Below, piece by piece: positions 45,829 through 58,363 of a stretch of 64,000 bases of DNA. The DNA is taken from the NCBI RefSeq assembly GCF_001039355.2, contig NW_019776024.1, positions 670,910-734,909 of the forward strand. Direction: 5' to 3'. Origin of the DNA: Lingula anatina (taxonomy: Eukaryota > Brachiopoda > Lingulata > Lingulida > Lingulidae). How positions within the stretch are numbered: position 1 is the first letter of the stretch; each line of letters begins with the position of its first letter. Both the position numbers and the translations under genes were made by a program. Under the pieces are notes generated by a model. That model was not told where the DNA came from. It worked only from the letters and a program-made list of their open reading frames with translations, and searched no databases.

Positions 45829-47638
45829 ATGCGTACCTACATCGTCTTGGTTGCGTTGGCTCTCTGTTTGTGGTTGGGTTTGGCACAGGCTAAAAAGCTG
45901 CCTATTGAGGAAGAGGATACCATCGACTTTGTAGAGTGTAAGTTTTAACATATGCATTTAATTTCATAATTTTATATAAGTTATGTTATAATACAATGTG
46001 TTGCGCCTTCTAAAAGAAGTGATTGTATTTTGACTTGACCAGCACTCATACCCGTAAATAGAAGACTATTTCATTTTTTTATGAACCTGTATGGATTTGT
46101 ATTTTAATGCTTATAAAAGGGTAATGAAGAAAAGACTTGGTCTTAACTGCGTGTAACTTGTAAATCAATTTCTGTACGTCCACAATGCTTGGTGACAACA
46201 ATGGGTTATCATCTTTAAAAGTCTGTCCAAATATTCCTGTGCGTTGGATTACAATGGGGGTGCTTTCATGTAAAGGGGGTGAATTTATCTTATTAGTACA
46301 TTAGACAATTTTGCGTTTCCAAACAGTGCTGCGTATTTTAAACTTTTTAAATTCTTAGACGAAAGTGACACTTAAACGGTGCAAGAAGTTATAACTTTAC
46401 AACTTTATAACTTTACAACTTCTTGAACGGCGCTGAAATCTGGGACACAGACATACTAGTTAATCTGTTTTGCAGGTGAACATTATGGAAAAGAAAGCTC
46501 TCAGAATGGTATTGTCATGTTTTTGGTCATCTCGGGGATGATTTACAGCATATACACTGGGGAAAAGCAAAATTTGCACTTCGTCGCAAATTTTGATGGC
46601 TGAAAAAAAAACGGGTTGTTGTGCGTTACCATCGTTTCCGTTTTCAACTTCGGTACAAAGTATTATCTCCTATACACGTGAGCTAAACAAATTGTTCAAT
46701 TTTGGGATTTAAATACCTGAAATACACTGCTTTTTATAAAACAAGAATGTGTAAGGAAATCCTGTAATCTGAGCGTGTAATCACAGGTGTTATGACCCAA
46801 TCCTGTTTCCTTTTTTTCTCAGACACGCACAACTGCGAAACCACAGCTTGCGTGTATTTTTGATTCCCGTTCAGATTCGACCCAGGGACTTAGCGCAAAT
46901 AGAGGAAATTTCCATTGATGTCGTAATGACCCGGTCACATGAATATTAAAATGAGACTTTTAAATTTGCCCTCTCCGGTTACCACTTTTTGACGTGCAAC
47001 TCACGAAAAACGATTTCATGTCATCGCTGGTTAACCGCCGATTAAGGATCGCAGCGTGCTTTCCCAACTTTGTGAAGTTAAGTGTACTCTTCCCTGATAA
47101 TTTTTTAATGTGTTTAAAGTTACGTATTACAAAATTTATGAATATAAAGCAAAATGCGATGCATATTCTAAGCGGAGAGCGTGCTCACAAGATCGGTGCC
47201 ATGTTAAAGTTTTGATGCCCATGTCGCATTGTTGTTACCTATAGTATCGTGAAAGTGCAGATGTATAAATTTTCTCTTTTAATTGCTAATATCTGTTTTT
47301 GTTTGTTTAAAGTGGAAGCCAGACGAGATGCTCTGTTTGACCAGTTTGACAGACAGCGACGAGGATTCCTATCAGACCTCGTAGTCAAAGCACTTCGAGG
47401 GTCCTGCAAAGCTGTGATGTCACCATTCAAATTTTCCTGTAAAATAGCTTCTAAACCCGCCTGCACTGCAGCTGCTGCCGCTTTGGGGACCATCACCGCT
47501 GTCATCCCAGGAGATTCTGTGCTGTGGTTTACGGCTTGTCAATGGGCAGTGGGAAAAGCTTGTGCATCGGGTGACCCAACCCCAAATGCCGTGTGTGGCC
47601 AGTTAGAAGATTACATCCGAGGGTACTTTGGAAAATAA
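45829..47638 (+). CDS. Secreted cysteine-rich precursor B, unrecognised family, 2 exons
   Basis: Exons 45829-45937 and 47313-47638 give 144 aa. Signal peptide (MRTYIVLVALALCLWLGLAQA), acidic propeptide (EEEDTIDF) and furin-type site RQRR at 50-53. The predicted mature chain is 91 aa (54-144) with cysteines at 68, 79, 87, 112, 120 and 131, the same spacing as gene A. Shared blocks include LRGSC, PGDS.LWF.ACQWAVGKAC and GDP; the end is YFGK. Unlike A, the mature chain has a net positive charge of about +4 (seven K and two R against five acidic residues). The intron is 1.1 kb longer than in A because it holds a dispersed repeat also found in the lectin gene. Secreted; function unknown, a defence or signalling peptide being the reasonable guesses. 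Confidence 0.88.
46176..47270. repeat. About 1 kb dispersed repeat, copy in peptide gene B intron
   Basis: Colinear with 31022-31980 in the lectin gene. Absent from the intron of gene A, whose flanking intron sequence otherwise matches B, so it was probably inserted in B after the duplication. Confidence 0.8.
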
Positions 47639-47754
47639 AACAACGATCAGAATTGTTTACGTATGTGCATATATGGTGTCTGACGTTTTAACAACAACAA
47701 CATGTCTAAAGATGTACATGCATTGCAATCTTGTACCAAAGAGAATTTGCCAAA

Positions 47755-47760
47755 ATTAAA
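47755..47760 (+). terminator. Candidate polyadenylation signal, peptide gene B
   Basis: ATTAAA in the same GCCAAAATTAAA context as after gene A. Confidence 0.45.
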
Positions 47761-48660
47761 TCATGTTTTTTCTCGTGAACTCAGTTGTACTGGAGGGAGA
47801 GGGGGGAGGGGGGTATGCGTGTCCTTTTCAAAAGTAGTGATCAAATATTATTAATATATTTCTAAATAAATTTTGCATTTACTCCCTAAAAATTACGTAT
47901 TCTAATTCTCTCTCTCTCTCTCTCTGCGTCTTCCCGGGCTGAACACATACACTCGTGTGTGCGTGTCTGTGCGTGCGCGCGCGCTTGTGAGCACGTGCGT
48001 GTCTGTGCTGTTTAACAAATTGTGTTAAAATCCTGAAAAATTAGTATACCTTTATATTAAACATTATAGTTCTCAATAAAATAACTATTAGAATAGGCAG
48101 TTACTAGCTACCTTCACCTAGCGTCACAGATTTCTTAACCAGATATTTGTACAGATTTCTCATTCTGTGCACATTAATGTATTGTTCAGGTAAGTTTTAT
48201 TTCTTTTTATTTATTTATTATCTATCTATTTATTTATTGACGGAATGAAGTTAACAACGTTCATTACTCAGCTGGCTTCTAGTATAGAATATACACTTTA
48301 ACATAGACAATTGGGGGAGGGGGTGTCATATTGTGTTAGGTGAGATGGTATTGTTGGATGTGTTCATGATTGTGTTTTACGTCACTGGTGGCTCTCCCGG
48401 TAAACTTCAGCTGTGGAATTGAAGTGATACCAGTAGTGTGCTCTTGTACATATTCTTCATAACACACAATTTTTCCACAATGTAGTTTTGCATTAATTCA
48501 GTCAATCGGATACACTTGCAGATCACTTAACAAAATAACAAAATGCCTTACAGCTTCGGTATTTTACCCCAAAATACTTTCTTGGTTATAAATTGAACTC
48601 TTTTAATATGTTTTTTAAATCTTCCAAGACTCAAACGCAAATTTCAAACTAGTACAACGT
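47761..48660. other. Intergenic end of the peptide-gene duplication
   Basis: No gene. It includes sequence related to 43985-44870 (for example GTGTTAGGTGAGATGGTA against GTGTCAGGTGAGCTGGTA), marking the downstream part of the tandem duplication. Confidence 0.5.
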
Positions 48661-51600
48661 TTTATTGACTTTACATGTACTGAGTACAAGGCATAATAAT
48701 ACAGTAACCACCATTTTAAATACAAAACACAAAAGGCGCCAAACTAGAAGTACTCCCATATAACCCGGTACGCATCAACCATACCAAAATAAATAAATGA
48801 CAAATTTCTTTTGATCAAGCAGTGCTTACAGATGTAGTATTCTCCAAATTGATGAAAAGCAATGTCTTTTTTCGTTAAATTTGCATAAAACAGTATCAAC
48901 AATTACTGGCCGAGTGCTTTGAGCTAGCCTCTGGTCAGTATTGGTCAGTCCCCTTCATGTCCACTGCATTATAATATAATAATAAGGAAATACATTTAAA
49001 TAAAGATGTATCATACTCTGCTTAGTTTAAAACTGTTATTTTTTCAATCTTTTTTTTATCAACACTCATCGTGTTCATTAGTATAACCTATGCAATATAT
49101 GACAAAAACAACACTGTACAATCAATATGGCACCTCGAGGCTCTTCTTCTGAAATAACAAGAAGTTAAAACTAAAGCATCTCTGATAAATCTAAATTAGT
49201 CATAATAAAATCTTTTGATGTATGCTACAGATAATGACACTTAAAAGTAACTTGATTTCAATGAGACAAGGATAGGTGGCGCTTTCTTGAAAAGTAGCTT
49301 TGTCAAGAAGAGACAGGTACAGAGTTGCACAGATGAAAACAGGAGGAAGAGACAAAACTTATAGTCAGTCAAAGAGTTTTCCTGGCTTTTTTTCTCAAGC
49401 TATCTGAATTACATCTATGATCATTAAATGATCCATTTTCTTCCTTTTTTTAAGAAATAGATGTTTCAATGCCAAATTCAAATGATTGCATAGTATGTGG
49501 GACTTCCAAAACTCAAAATGGCCTGATATCTTCAATCTCCTTGTACAGCCAGGACTTCAAATTGACCAACCACAGTAAGGAAAATGACAGTTAAGTCCAC
49601 TGATAGAAAAAACATTCTTTGTAATTATTTTTTTTTATAATAAAACATTGTATATGTGCATAACAACCCCCAGTCAACTCCAAGCGGCAACCCTGCAGAA
49701 CGCGCTATGAAAAGGTCAGTTAATATGGTCACCTAGGCTTCACAGGGCTAATAGCCAGAGCACACATGAACTAGGACGACGCAACGCTGGGGAGAACTTG
49801 TCACGTCTAGGCAACAATTCTATCTGTTTGAAATCACAGTTTTAGAACGTATGTTTTTGTCTGATCTCCGTCCCCAGTTCATGGTGATCCGTTTGCTCGT
49901 TGGCAGTGTTAGATCGTATGTGAAAGGTATTATGCTGTAACATAACACACTCATTGTATGTGTACTAAGGCACTGCAAGATAAGTCCCCCAGAGCAGCAG
50001 CTACTGGCTGCCAGTGTTATTCTCCCCCCATCTTCCTTGAAGCCTCTGTGAACACTGATTTGGGCATACCTCAAGCAATATAAGCTTAAAATGCTGGCTA
50101 CTTTTTTTTAGTATCTACTATAGGTATAAAAGAGAAACTCTACATCCAATTTGATTATGTAGAAACATCCGAAGACCAATGAACAAAATCTACATGATTA
50201 CCAATAACGTGACTAAATCTGACAGTAAATATCATCAAAAATAACCATCTAAAAGCAAACTTTTTTTTACGATGTAACTATACACAAAGATGATTACTAT
50301 ATATGTATATGTATATATATTTCTATATATATATGCACTTACTCTACAGCCACACTGCATATCTACTGTGATATGTGAACAATGACAAGGTTTAGTGTTG
50401 TGCAAGTTGGGATACTAATGGCACAAGCCTGTGGCTGGATTGGGGAGGGGGGGGGGGGGGGGGGGAAATCCGACGTCACCAAATGATCAGTCCACTTGAA
50501 AATTTATGGCACAAAATATAACTCCATGTGAAGAGCTGAGCACCCCTGTATGTTTTTGAACACAGTTTTATGTGCATTTCGTGACTACGGAGGTCCTCAT
50601 CCCCACCACCCCCAGAAACTCAGTACATCTGCCAGAGAAAAAATAAAAAAACAATAGCACCATCACCGATACACAGAAATCTGACGCCATCTCTCTGCGC
50701 CATGTGTTGTGCCATGGAATCTGTAGTGAGAAATGTGTGAATAATTCTGCCTTGGTGAGTTTCTATTCCACGCCCCAAAACTTGAGCCTACTAGTATCCC
50801 TTGGATCAACAACATGAATGGGTGCAGTCTTTAAGAGCTCCCATTTCAAATCAGGCATGAGATGTTGAGGCGATGGACTCGCGAGTCCCTGTGATTATCT
50901 GTATGATGGAGCCTTCTGCGCTCGCAAACCATTCTGTCATAGAAAAAATTCATACAGTACTTGCAATAAATATAGTCATTGCACATTTCATACTTTTTTG
51001 TTTATGCAAAAAAAGCCCCACAATTTAGACTGCCGGGATGCAGTTTTGATCTGTGCTTCACCTTTTTCATCTCTTTAAGCAATGTGAAAACAACACAAAA
51101 ATATAATAATGTTTAGCTGGCTACTATTTTGTGGTAGTAATAGCTTTCTCAATTATTCAAATATGCCATCTGCCCTCTAGAAAATAAGAAGGAAAAAAAC
51201 AACACAGCCATCTAATGACTGGATTAATTGTGAAAACAAATCAGAAAGTCCACAAGTATTGTTCTGACTTTTTTACAAAACCCCACATTCCACGTTATTC
51301 ACTTGTAGGAATTCTCTAGATAAAATATCCACCCCTTGCAGACTCCATATCATCACAGTTATGCTCATTCGTGGGCCCAATACACTATTTCTGTCCACTG
51401 TTTGCAGCTGACAACCTTCATGTGGCGTGCCATGCAGGCCCCGAAATGAACCAGTTTTTTAATTCACAGGGAATCTCAAAAATTTGTGCACCATTGTTAT
51501 GTTTTACAAAACACAGACGACGATAAAAGTTTCACTAGAGACAGACAATAACACTACTACTACTTTACTCTAAGAAACATATAATCAACTCTACACTCTA

Positions 51601-54332
51601 TAGGTTGAGATCAAATCGTTATATGGCAGTTGAACCAACTGTTTCTCTTATTTTTCCCTAATGCAAAGAATGGTGGCTTATAGCTAAAACCACATATACC
51701 TACATAACTTTTACAAAGTCCAACACACTGGTGCTTGATAGCTCCACGAGAGACGAGATGACAATAATCCCATCAGGCCTCTGAACGAATACATACCACC
51801 CTTTCATCAACAAGAAAGAAAAGGAAGAGGAAAAAAAATCATGCATTCAAGAAATTTTCAAAAATATCTCAGCTATATATGTATGGCTTCACGATACACG
51901 GTAATAGTACTATAATAGCAGGTATAATACATAGAAATGCTCTCCCCCCTGGTATATGTAAAGAAAAGTTTTCCCTCCTGCTATAGGACAGTAGTATACA
52001 CACCGGGTTGTTTAGTCTGCACCCTGGCCACAGCACCCCGTCAGTCAGAGGTCAACTAGAGAACACTGTGCTGCTGTCAGGAAAGCACCATGAAAAACAG
52101 GGTCGTTTACAACAGACCCGCCCACATCAGGGTGCTGCTCGGCAGCTTGGACACCACAACACATTTTTTCTCAAATTTTTTTTCTGAAAAAATATATCTC
52201 TGCATTTTGCATCCTCTATCAACAATCTGGTGTTGTGCATCTCCCAAAGTTTTAAGTCAACCCATGTTAAAGGGACGACTAATGCTGCCTTCCCCTGCCC
52301 CTTAGCACATTGCCAAATCCAACCCTCTTTTCCCGGTTGTTAAGTTCATTATCTCATCTTCAACGATTATCACCATCTTTCCCAACCCCCCATATCAAAA
52401 ACTCTCTTTATATCTGGTATATGTTGGGGGCAGGGGGGCTACAGCTATCACATTCTGCCACTGCCCTTGACTCCAAGCCAGTTTTCATTACTCCAAAAAT
52501 AATAATAATAAGCATATAAATTATGAAACATCAAACTATACCTAGCACAAAAAAGTTTACATGTTTAAAATAATACATGTGGAGGTTGAACCAATCCAGT
52601 TGGAAAAAATAAGTGCAGTAAAAGTACACGGTATAAACATCCCCAAGAATGTCCATAGAAAACATTGTCATCTGAATTGTCCAACAATTGCTGTCCTTTT
52701 TTAATTCAAAGCACAAACAGTTACGAAATACAAGAATGATAGGCACACGGTGAGCAATAGGCCAAAAATCACGAGCCATTGACGATGCAAAAGACAAAAT
52801 TCTCCTTCTGCATCAGCAAAATCCAAAATAAAAATGGATGATCTTTCTAAACCGTCTCCTATCTCCAATCAATGGTGCATGCCTCCCAGTTTGCTGACGC
52901 TACTTCACCATGCCTAATGATTTTCAAAAAGGCAATATGGTCTGCAAGTTTGAAGGATTAAATGTTCTAGAAAAAGTTGGTTAAATATTCATGCCAGTTT
53001 CCACGGCGACAACCAATCACATCCAAGTTGTCTGCCAATTGTAGAGACCAGCCGTCCTTCACTCTGAGTATTATAATAGGATGGACTTGAAAGAATTTGG
53101 CTTCGGTATCCAAGTTCAGAAAGTAAAGAATAAAACTAACAAATAAAGAAAAGAATTAAGAATAGAATTTGAGACAATAATTCCAACCTCCAAGCATACT
53201 TAAAAAGTTCTTGAATACAATTAGAATCCATTTCTTCATTTAGCATCACTGAGATTCATTAAAAACTTCCATCTTGCCATGATAACCTATATAATATAAA
53301 TCCACCTCAACTGGAGTAGTTACCATGGCAACTTTATGACATTACACTATGTGTATAATACAGTCTTAACACTATGTAAATAAAGTTCATGCATACCTTA
53401 CAAGAAGTTAAAAATAGATTTTAGGTGAACCTACTCTCATGTCCCCAGCTTAGAATAATTTTTCATGAAAGTAAGCTCACCTTCTAATCCTTCAGGGGTG
53501 GCTGCATGCATACACATTTGGTTAAAATGACTGTAAAAATCAAACTTAACATACACAAATATATATATGTGGGTGTGTGTGTGTGTGCATGTTTGTAAGT
53601 GTACATGTGGTTAATCATCTGAATAAGTGGTCGGATAAAACCCTTCCCCCAAAAGTAGACATTAAAAGTACTTTACAAAAAAGCCGTAAGCACAATAACA
53701 ACCATTAAAAAAAAAACAACAGCCATTGCATGGCTATACAACCATCATTAACATAGATTTTGGCAAGTGCAAGACAATGACACAGGTGTTCAACAAAGCT
53801 AAAAATATAATTTAACCATCCAAAAAGCAACAAAATAATCATGGCACTGATATCTAGAGAGGCCAGTGATTCTGCAGGTGCTCCTTCATATTTGTCATCG
53901 CCCAACAAAACGTATAGTACAAGGATCACGAGCAAAATCACCGACACTCTTAACAATGATTTATCATATCTGTGACCAGGGAGTACCAATCAGCCCTTGA
54001 AAAATAGTCTGTACCTGCTCTCCCAGCTTATGATGTATTTCTTACAAACACAGAGTATTCCCAAGAACTGTGTGGATCTCCCTTGCCCAGCAGACCTAGC
54101 AATAAGCATTATCTATCTACAAAGAAACCATCATACAGGTCTCAGTTTTATATTCTCCTGGTAAAATTTTACCCTTAATAATGAGTTACTTTGAAGAAAA
54201 ACAATGGAGTCCAATACTTAGAACTGAAGTGTAGTTCCTACAAATCTTAGTCATGGGTTATGTCACTCAGTGATGCTTCATGAAGAAAAAAACAGTAAAC
54301 TTGTGTGTACTTAATTAATCAAAACCCAACCA
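48661..54332 (-). other. Probable long 3' UTR of the BCL11 gene
   Basis: About 5.7 kb with no plausible exon on either strand lies directly after the BCL11 stop codon. TTTATT at 48661-48666 (AATAAA on the minus strand) is a candidate polyadenylation signal near the far end. Vertebrate BCL11 transcripts also carry multi-kilobase 3' UTRs. The end point is a guess. It includes a poly-G run at about 50440-50465 and scattered AT-rich simple repeats. Confidence 0.4.
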
Positions 54333-56741
54333 TCAACAGAGCGCATTACTGGTAGCAACCACAGAGCTCGCATTGCTGTCACGGGAGTTTTCGCTCAGGA
54401 TCCGATTCTGTTGGTTATCTGCACAACGGCGCATGTGCTTCTCCAGCGTACTTGGCACAGAAAAGGGCATGTTACAGAACTTGCAGCGGTAGACGTCCTT
54501 GCCGAGTCGCCCATGCGTTTTCATGTGTCGTGTGAGCTTGCTAGATTGTGCACATGCATAATTACACAGTGCGCATTTGTACGGCTTCTCCCCCTGTGTG
54601 ACTGCGGCGATGGACTGTCAAATTACTACAATTCTTGAATATTTTCCCACAATACTCACAGGTGTCATTGCGACGATGCTCTTTCTTCTGGGGCGTGTTG
54701 ACAGGCAGCGAGGGCAGTGACTGCGGGCGATGAGAGGATGGGGGCAAGCCGCCCATTAAGGACGCCCCTTTCTCGTGGATGCGAAAAGCGCTGTTGTCTG
54801 CGGTGATGCCAGGCACTCCATTGGCTTGCGAGTGTCTCACTGTGTGTTGAAGGGAAAGATGAGGAGGAGGAGGATGCGGGAGATTGCCAATAAATACATC
54901 TCGGGGGTGGATACCATGTGGAGAGAACCAGGGGTAGAATCCTTCAAAGTTGGCCACCCTTCGATGATGCTGCTCCATCAGCTGCTGCTGTTGCTGCTGA
55001 TCCAGTTTCTTTCTCTTTATGAACTCGGGGACACCAGCCTCGTAAGATGGTGATGGTAATGGCTCTGTATCAGAGCGTCGCTCACTTTTCACCACTGGGC
55101 TCCTCGCAGAGCTGCACGGAGACCCCGGTGGCTCTTTTACCCCATTTTCAACAATGTTCTCAGATCCATGTTCCTTCCTCTCTGATGTGGCAGATGATGA
55201 TGATATGGCTATTGTTTGTTGAGTACTTTCTGCTAATGCTTGTTTAAAGGCTTCATCATATTGCTGAATGTTCTTTAAGAAAGAGGACTTCATCACTTCC
55301 TTCAATACAGAGCGAGACTCTGGATCCGAGTTGGGAGAGCTGCCACGTGAACTGCCATCCTCCTTATTGGGATTCTGGCTCTCTTCTGGGAATGCAGTGC
55401 TGCTGGGGGACCTTGTGTTAAGCTTCTGAGAGAACGCGCTGGGTCTTTCCACAGTCAAGTCCTTAGGCTGGTCCTCCGCCGTCTGCTTGTCTTGTAAAGT
55501 CTGCTCAGTGCTGAAGTGTGCTGCTGCCTCTTTGTGAAAATGTGAAAGATCTGTGGGTTGGTCACCTTCTGCAAACTCCATGCCCTCCATTTCCTCTTCC
55601 TCTTCTTCCTCCTCAAATTCCTCTTCAAACTCCTCCTCCTCTTCATCCTCCAGCTCCGACTCCTCGCCTCTCTGAGACAGCCGGTTGGAGTCCGGGCTAG
55701 CGGTGGAGAGGCCACTGTTATCTGACCCTGCGGCAGACAAATTGGATGCTTGAGAGGACATGGGCGATTTGTTCCTATGGGTCTTCATGTGGCGTTTCAG
55801 CTTACTTGCCTGCGTGCATGCATGGGGGCAAAGGGGGCACTTGAAAGGTTTCTCTCCTGTGTGCGATCGCCGGTGGACTATCAAATTACTCTGGAATCTA
55901 AAGCTTTTTCCACAAAATTCACAGGACTTGAGTCGCTGTGCTGTTGGTGCTGACAGCGGATCCTTGGGTTGTTCCGAAGGTTGACTAGAGCTGGGAGAGA
56001 ATGCTGACGGCTGTGGATTAGCTGGAGAGTAGGGAGGAGCTGCGGAGCTGGCGCTGTGACGTCTTGTTGTCGTTGGAGAAGGTGTAGGACTATAATCTGT
56101 GCCTGCAAGTCGTCGTAGCTGCTGGGAGTAGTAGTCAAGCTCAGACAAAGTTGCCCCGCGCAGACTAGCCTCTCTAAGCTGGAGGAGATGGGAGCGGTCT
56201 AACATTGGTGGAAAAGGCCCCTGTGGATCAAAGCCCGGCGGCCAGGGATATAAACCCCTTTTATTAAACGGATCTGCCATCATTTCCAGGCGCATTTCCG
56301 GCCCAGGTGGACGGTGAAAATTGCCAGGATGCAGGCTTCCAAAGGGAGATCGCTGCTGCACTTCTGAAAACGGGCTTCTAAATGGGAGGAAAGGATTAGG
56401 GGGAGTTCCATTCATCTCTCCTATTGACCTAGGAGTGTGAGACGATGGTCTGCTCGTTTGTGGTTGATTAGACTTTTCCGATTTTTCCTCCTCATCATCC
56501 TCTCCTTCCTCTTCTTCCTCTTCCTCGTCCATTTCTTCTGTCTTCGGCCTCTCCATCTTTACTGTTTCAGTTTTATTGCCATTAGTTTCTGCTGCCGCTG
56601 CTGCCTGAGGTGGTTCAAAGGACAACCTCGGCTCAATCTCTAGGTAGATCTTCATGCCGTGTGCATTCTGAACATGTTGGAGAAGGAACCAGGCCGAAGT
56701 GAACTTTGTAGTGCATGTTCCACAAACAAAGTTGCTGGGTT
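54333..56741 (-). CDS. BCL11: BCL11-family zinc-finger transcription factor, large 3' exon with frameshift
   Basis: The exon starts after a TTTTCAG acceptor (AG at 56743-56742) and matches the long last exon of vertebrate BCL11A/B. Fingers in order: a lone C2H2 finger (CGTC...[10 protein letters not shown]) leading into [10 protein letters not shown], a mid pair ([20 protein letters not shown], then [19 protein letters not shown]), and a C-terminal triplet beginning [20 protein letters not shown]. Between them lie acidic tracts, a Q6 run and two PxDL(S/T) motifs (PTDLS, PKDLT) that could bind CtBP. The reading frame breaks in a C5 run at 54590-54594: one extra base shifts the penultimate finger, and the correct frame resumes to a stop at 54333. 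The last finger ends H-x3-C. The N-terminal exons lie upstream and were not identified. Nuclear, DNA-binding, usually a repressor. Confidence 0.93.
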
Positions 56742-57397
56742 CTGAAAAGAGAAGACATGAAATATTTTAGCTTCCTTTGTTTTTCACTTTATATCACAAA
56801 TGAGCAATGTCTTTAAAAGTGAATGTGTTAACCTGTGGGTTGTAAGATTCCAAACCAAAGCTGTAGAGCAGAGCTCTGAAAATATTGAAAAACATTCTAA
56901 TACCACTTTATGTATGTATTTTTCCATGCATTCATATTTTCCATTCTGTATACCAGTCTCACTACCACACTATTTGCCAGAGCAGGTCATTTCCAGCTGG
57001 CTGCTACAGTATTGCCCTATCAGTCTTCTACAACTGCTACATCATATGATCAAAGGGAAGATCACTATTTGACCACATCTGCTGCGATGACTATGGTAAA
57101 AACTTGAACATTTAGTCATTTTAAAAAAATTCTTCCAGAAGACGATTCTCTGACAGTGTAATTTTTTTTTCACTTTGAAAATTTTCACCAAACTTGAAAA
57201 TGGGACTTTCCATTACATTGAAAAGTTTTATCAACTTATATGGGTGTGTCGGATTGACACATTTTAAGATATTAATTAATTTTTAAGTGACAAAATTTTC
57301 AAGTTTTTACCATAAAGCAAGGGTGCCTGCTGGTGTATGCATGGACACACTATATGAGTAACTCCATCTTGCAACATGTAAATTTCTGTGTAGGTTC

Positions 57398-57555
57398 AGG
57401 CCCATAGCCAGCACTTTCAAAAGGGGGGTTCTTTTTTTGAAAAAGTGGATCTTTTACCATAAAACCTTCATGTACCTAGATCAAATTTTACCCAAAGTGG
57501 ACCTTTTCCCAGCGAACCCCCCCCCCCCCCTGAACCCCCCCTGGCTACGAGCCTG
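57398..57555. mobile_element. 158 bp MITE with CAGGCYCRTAGCCAG ends
   Basis: It starts CAGGCCCATAGCCAGCACTT and ends CTGGCTACGAGCCTG, its near reverse complement. The interior is G/C-homopolymer rich (CCCCCC runs). This terminus type is widespread among DNA-transposon-derived MITEs of marine invertebrates. Confidence 0.75.
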
Positions 57556-58261
57556 AGGTTTCTCTCAAGTTTTCAGGTAAAAATACCCTAAGAAAAGTGG
57601 GCTGTGAACTGGGTTCAGACCAGGATGCTGAAAAAAATCTATGACCCTTATGATATAAATAGCATATCCTGCCTGTTGTTTGTACCCAGGCTATTGATGA
57701 TTATCTCTGCATCACCAGAGTCAACTTTACTTTTTATCTGTGTTGTGTCTTGTATGAGTTTCTAAAGTGTGTGGGCAGCCCTGGTATTCTTCTATAACAT
57801 AACTCCCCCACACCACCTTTACCCATAGACTACCCAGACTAAACTCTATTAGTGAATGCAGGCTTAAGGGCTTCCTAAATTAGATATAACCAAACAATTT
57901 CTGTTTCTTTTTTCTATTGTTCATACATAAAGGTCTATTTTAGATCTTGAGCAATGCAAGTCATGGAAACACAGACACTGGAGGAATTTTTAGAAAGGAA
58001 AAAACTGCATCTCATCTGGCTCATCCCATAGGTGTGAACAATGACAGGCAGCTGCATCATATTATGTAAGAAGACTTGGTGTGAAATGCAACCCCAGGCC
58101 GTGCTCTGTGAGGGGAAAAGGTCAGACTGTTATACCTGTAGCATGCATAATTTGTTCAGGTGCAAAGTGGTTCATGTCACAGTCAGAGAGTATACACCCA
58201 ATCTAGGCCTATTGGTTGCTTGGCTCTCTGTTAATGTACTTATTTTTAAAAGGTGTAGGAT

Positions 58262-58363
<102 letters not shown>

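Noticed and set aside
53705-53989. 94-codon hydrophobic open frame on the minus strand
   Set aside because: Lies in the presumed BCL11 3' UTR, no family resemblance, AT-rich sequence favours hydrophobic codons by chance.
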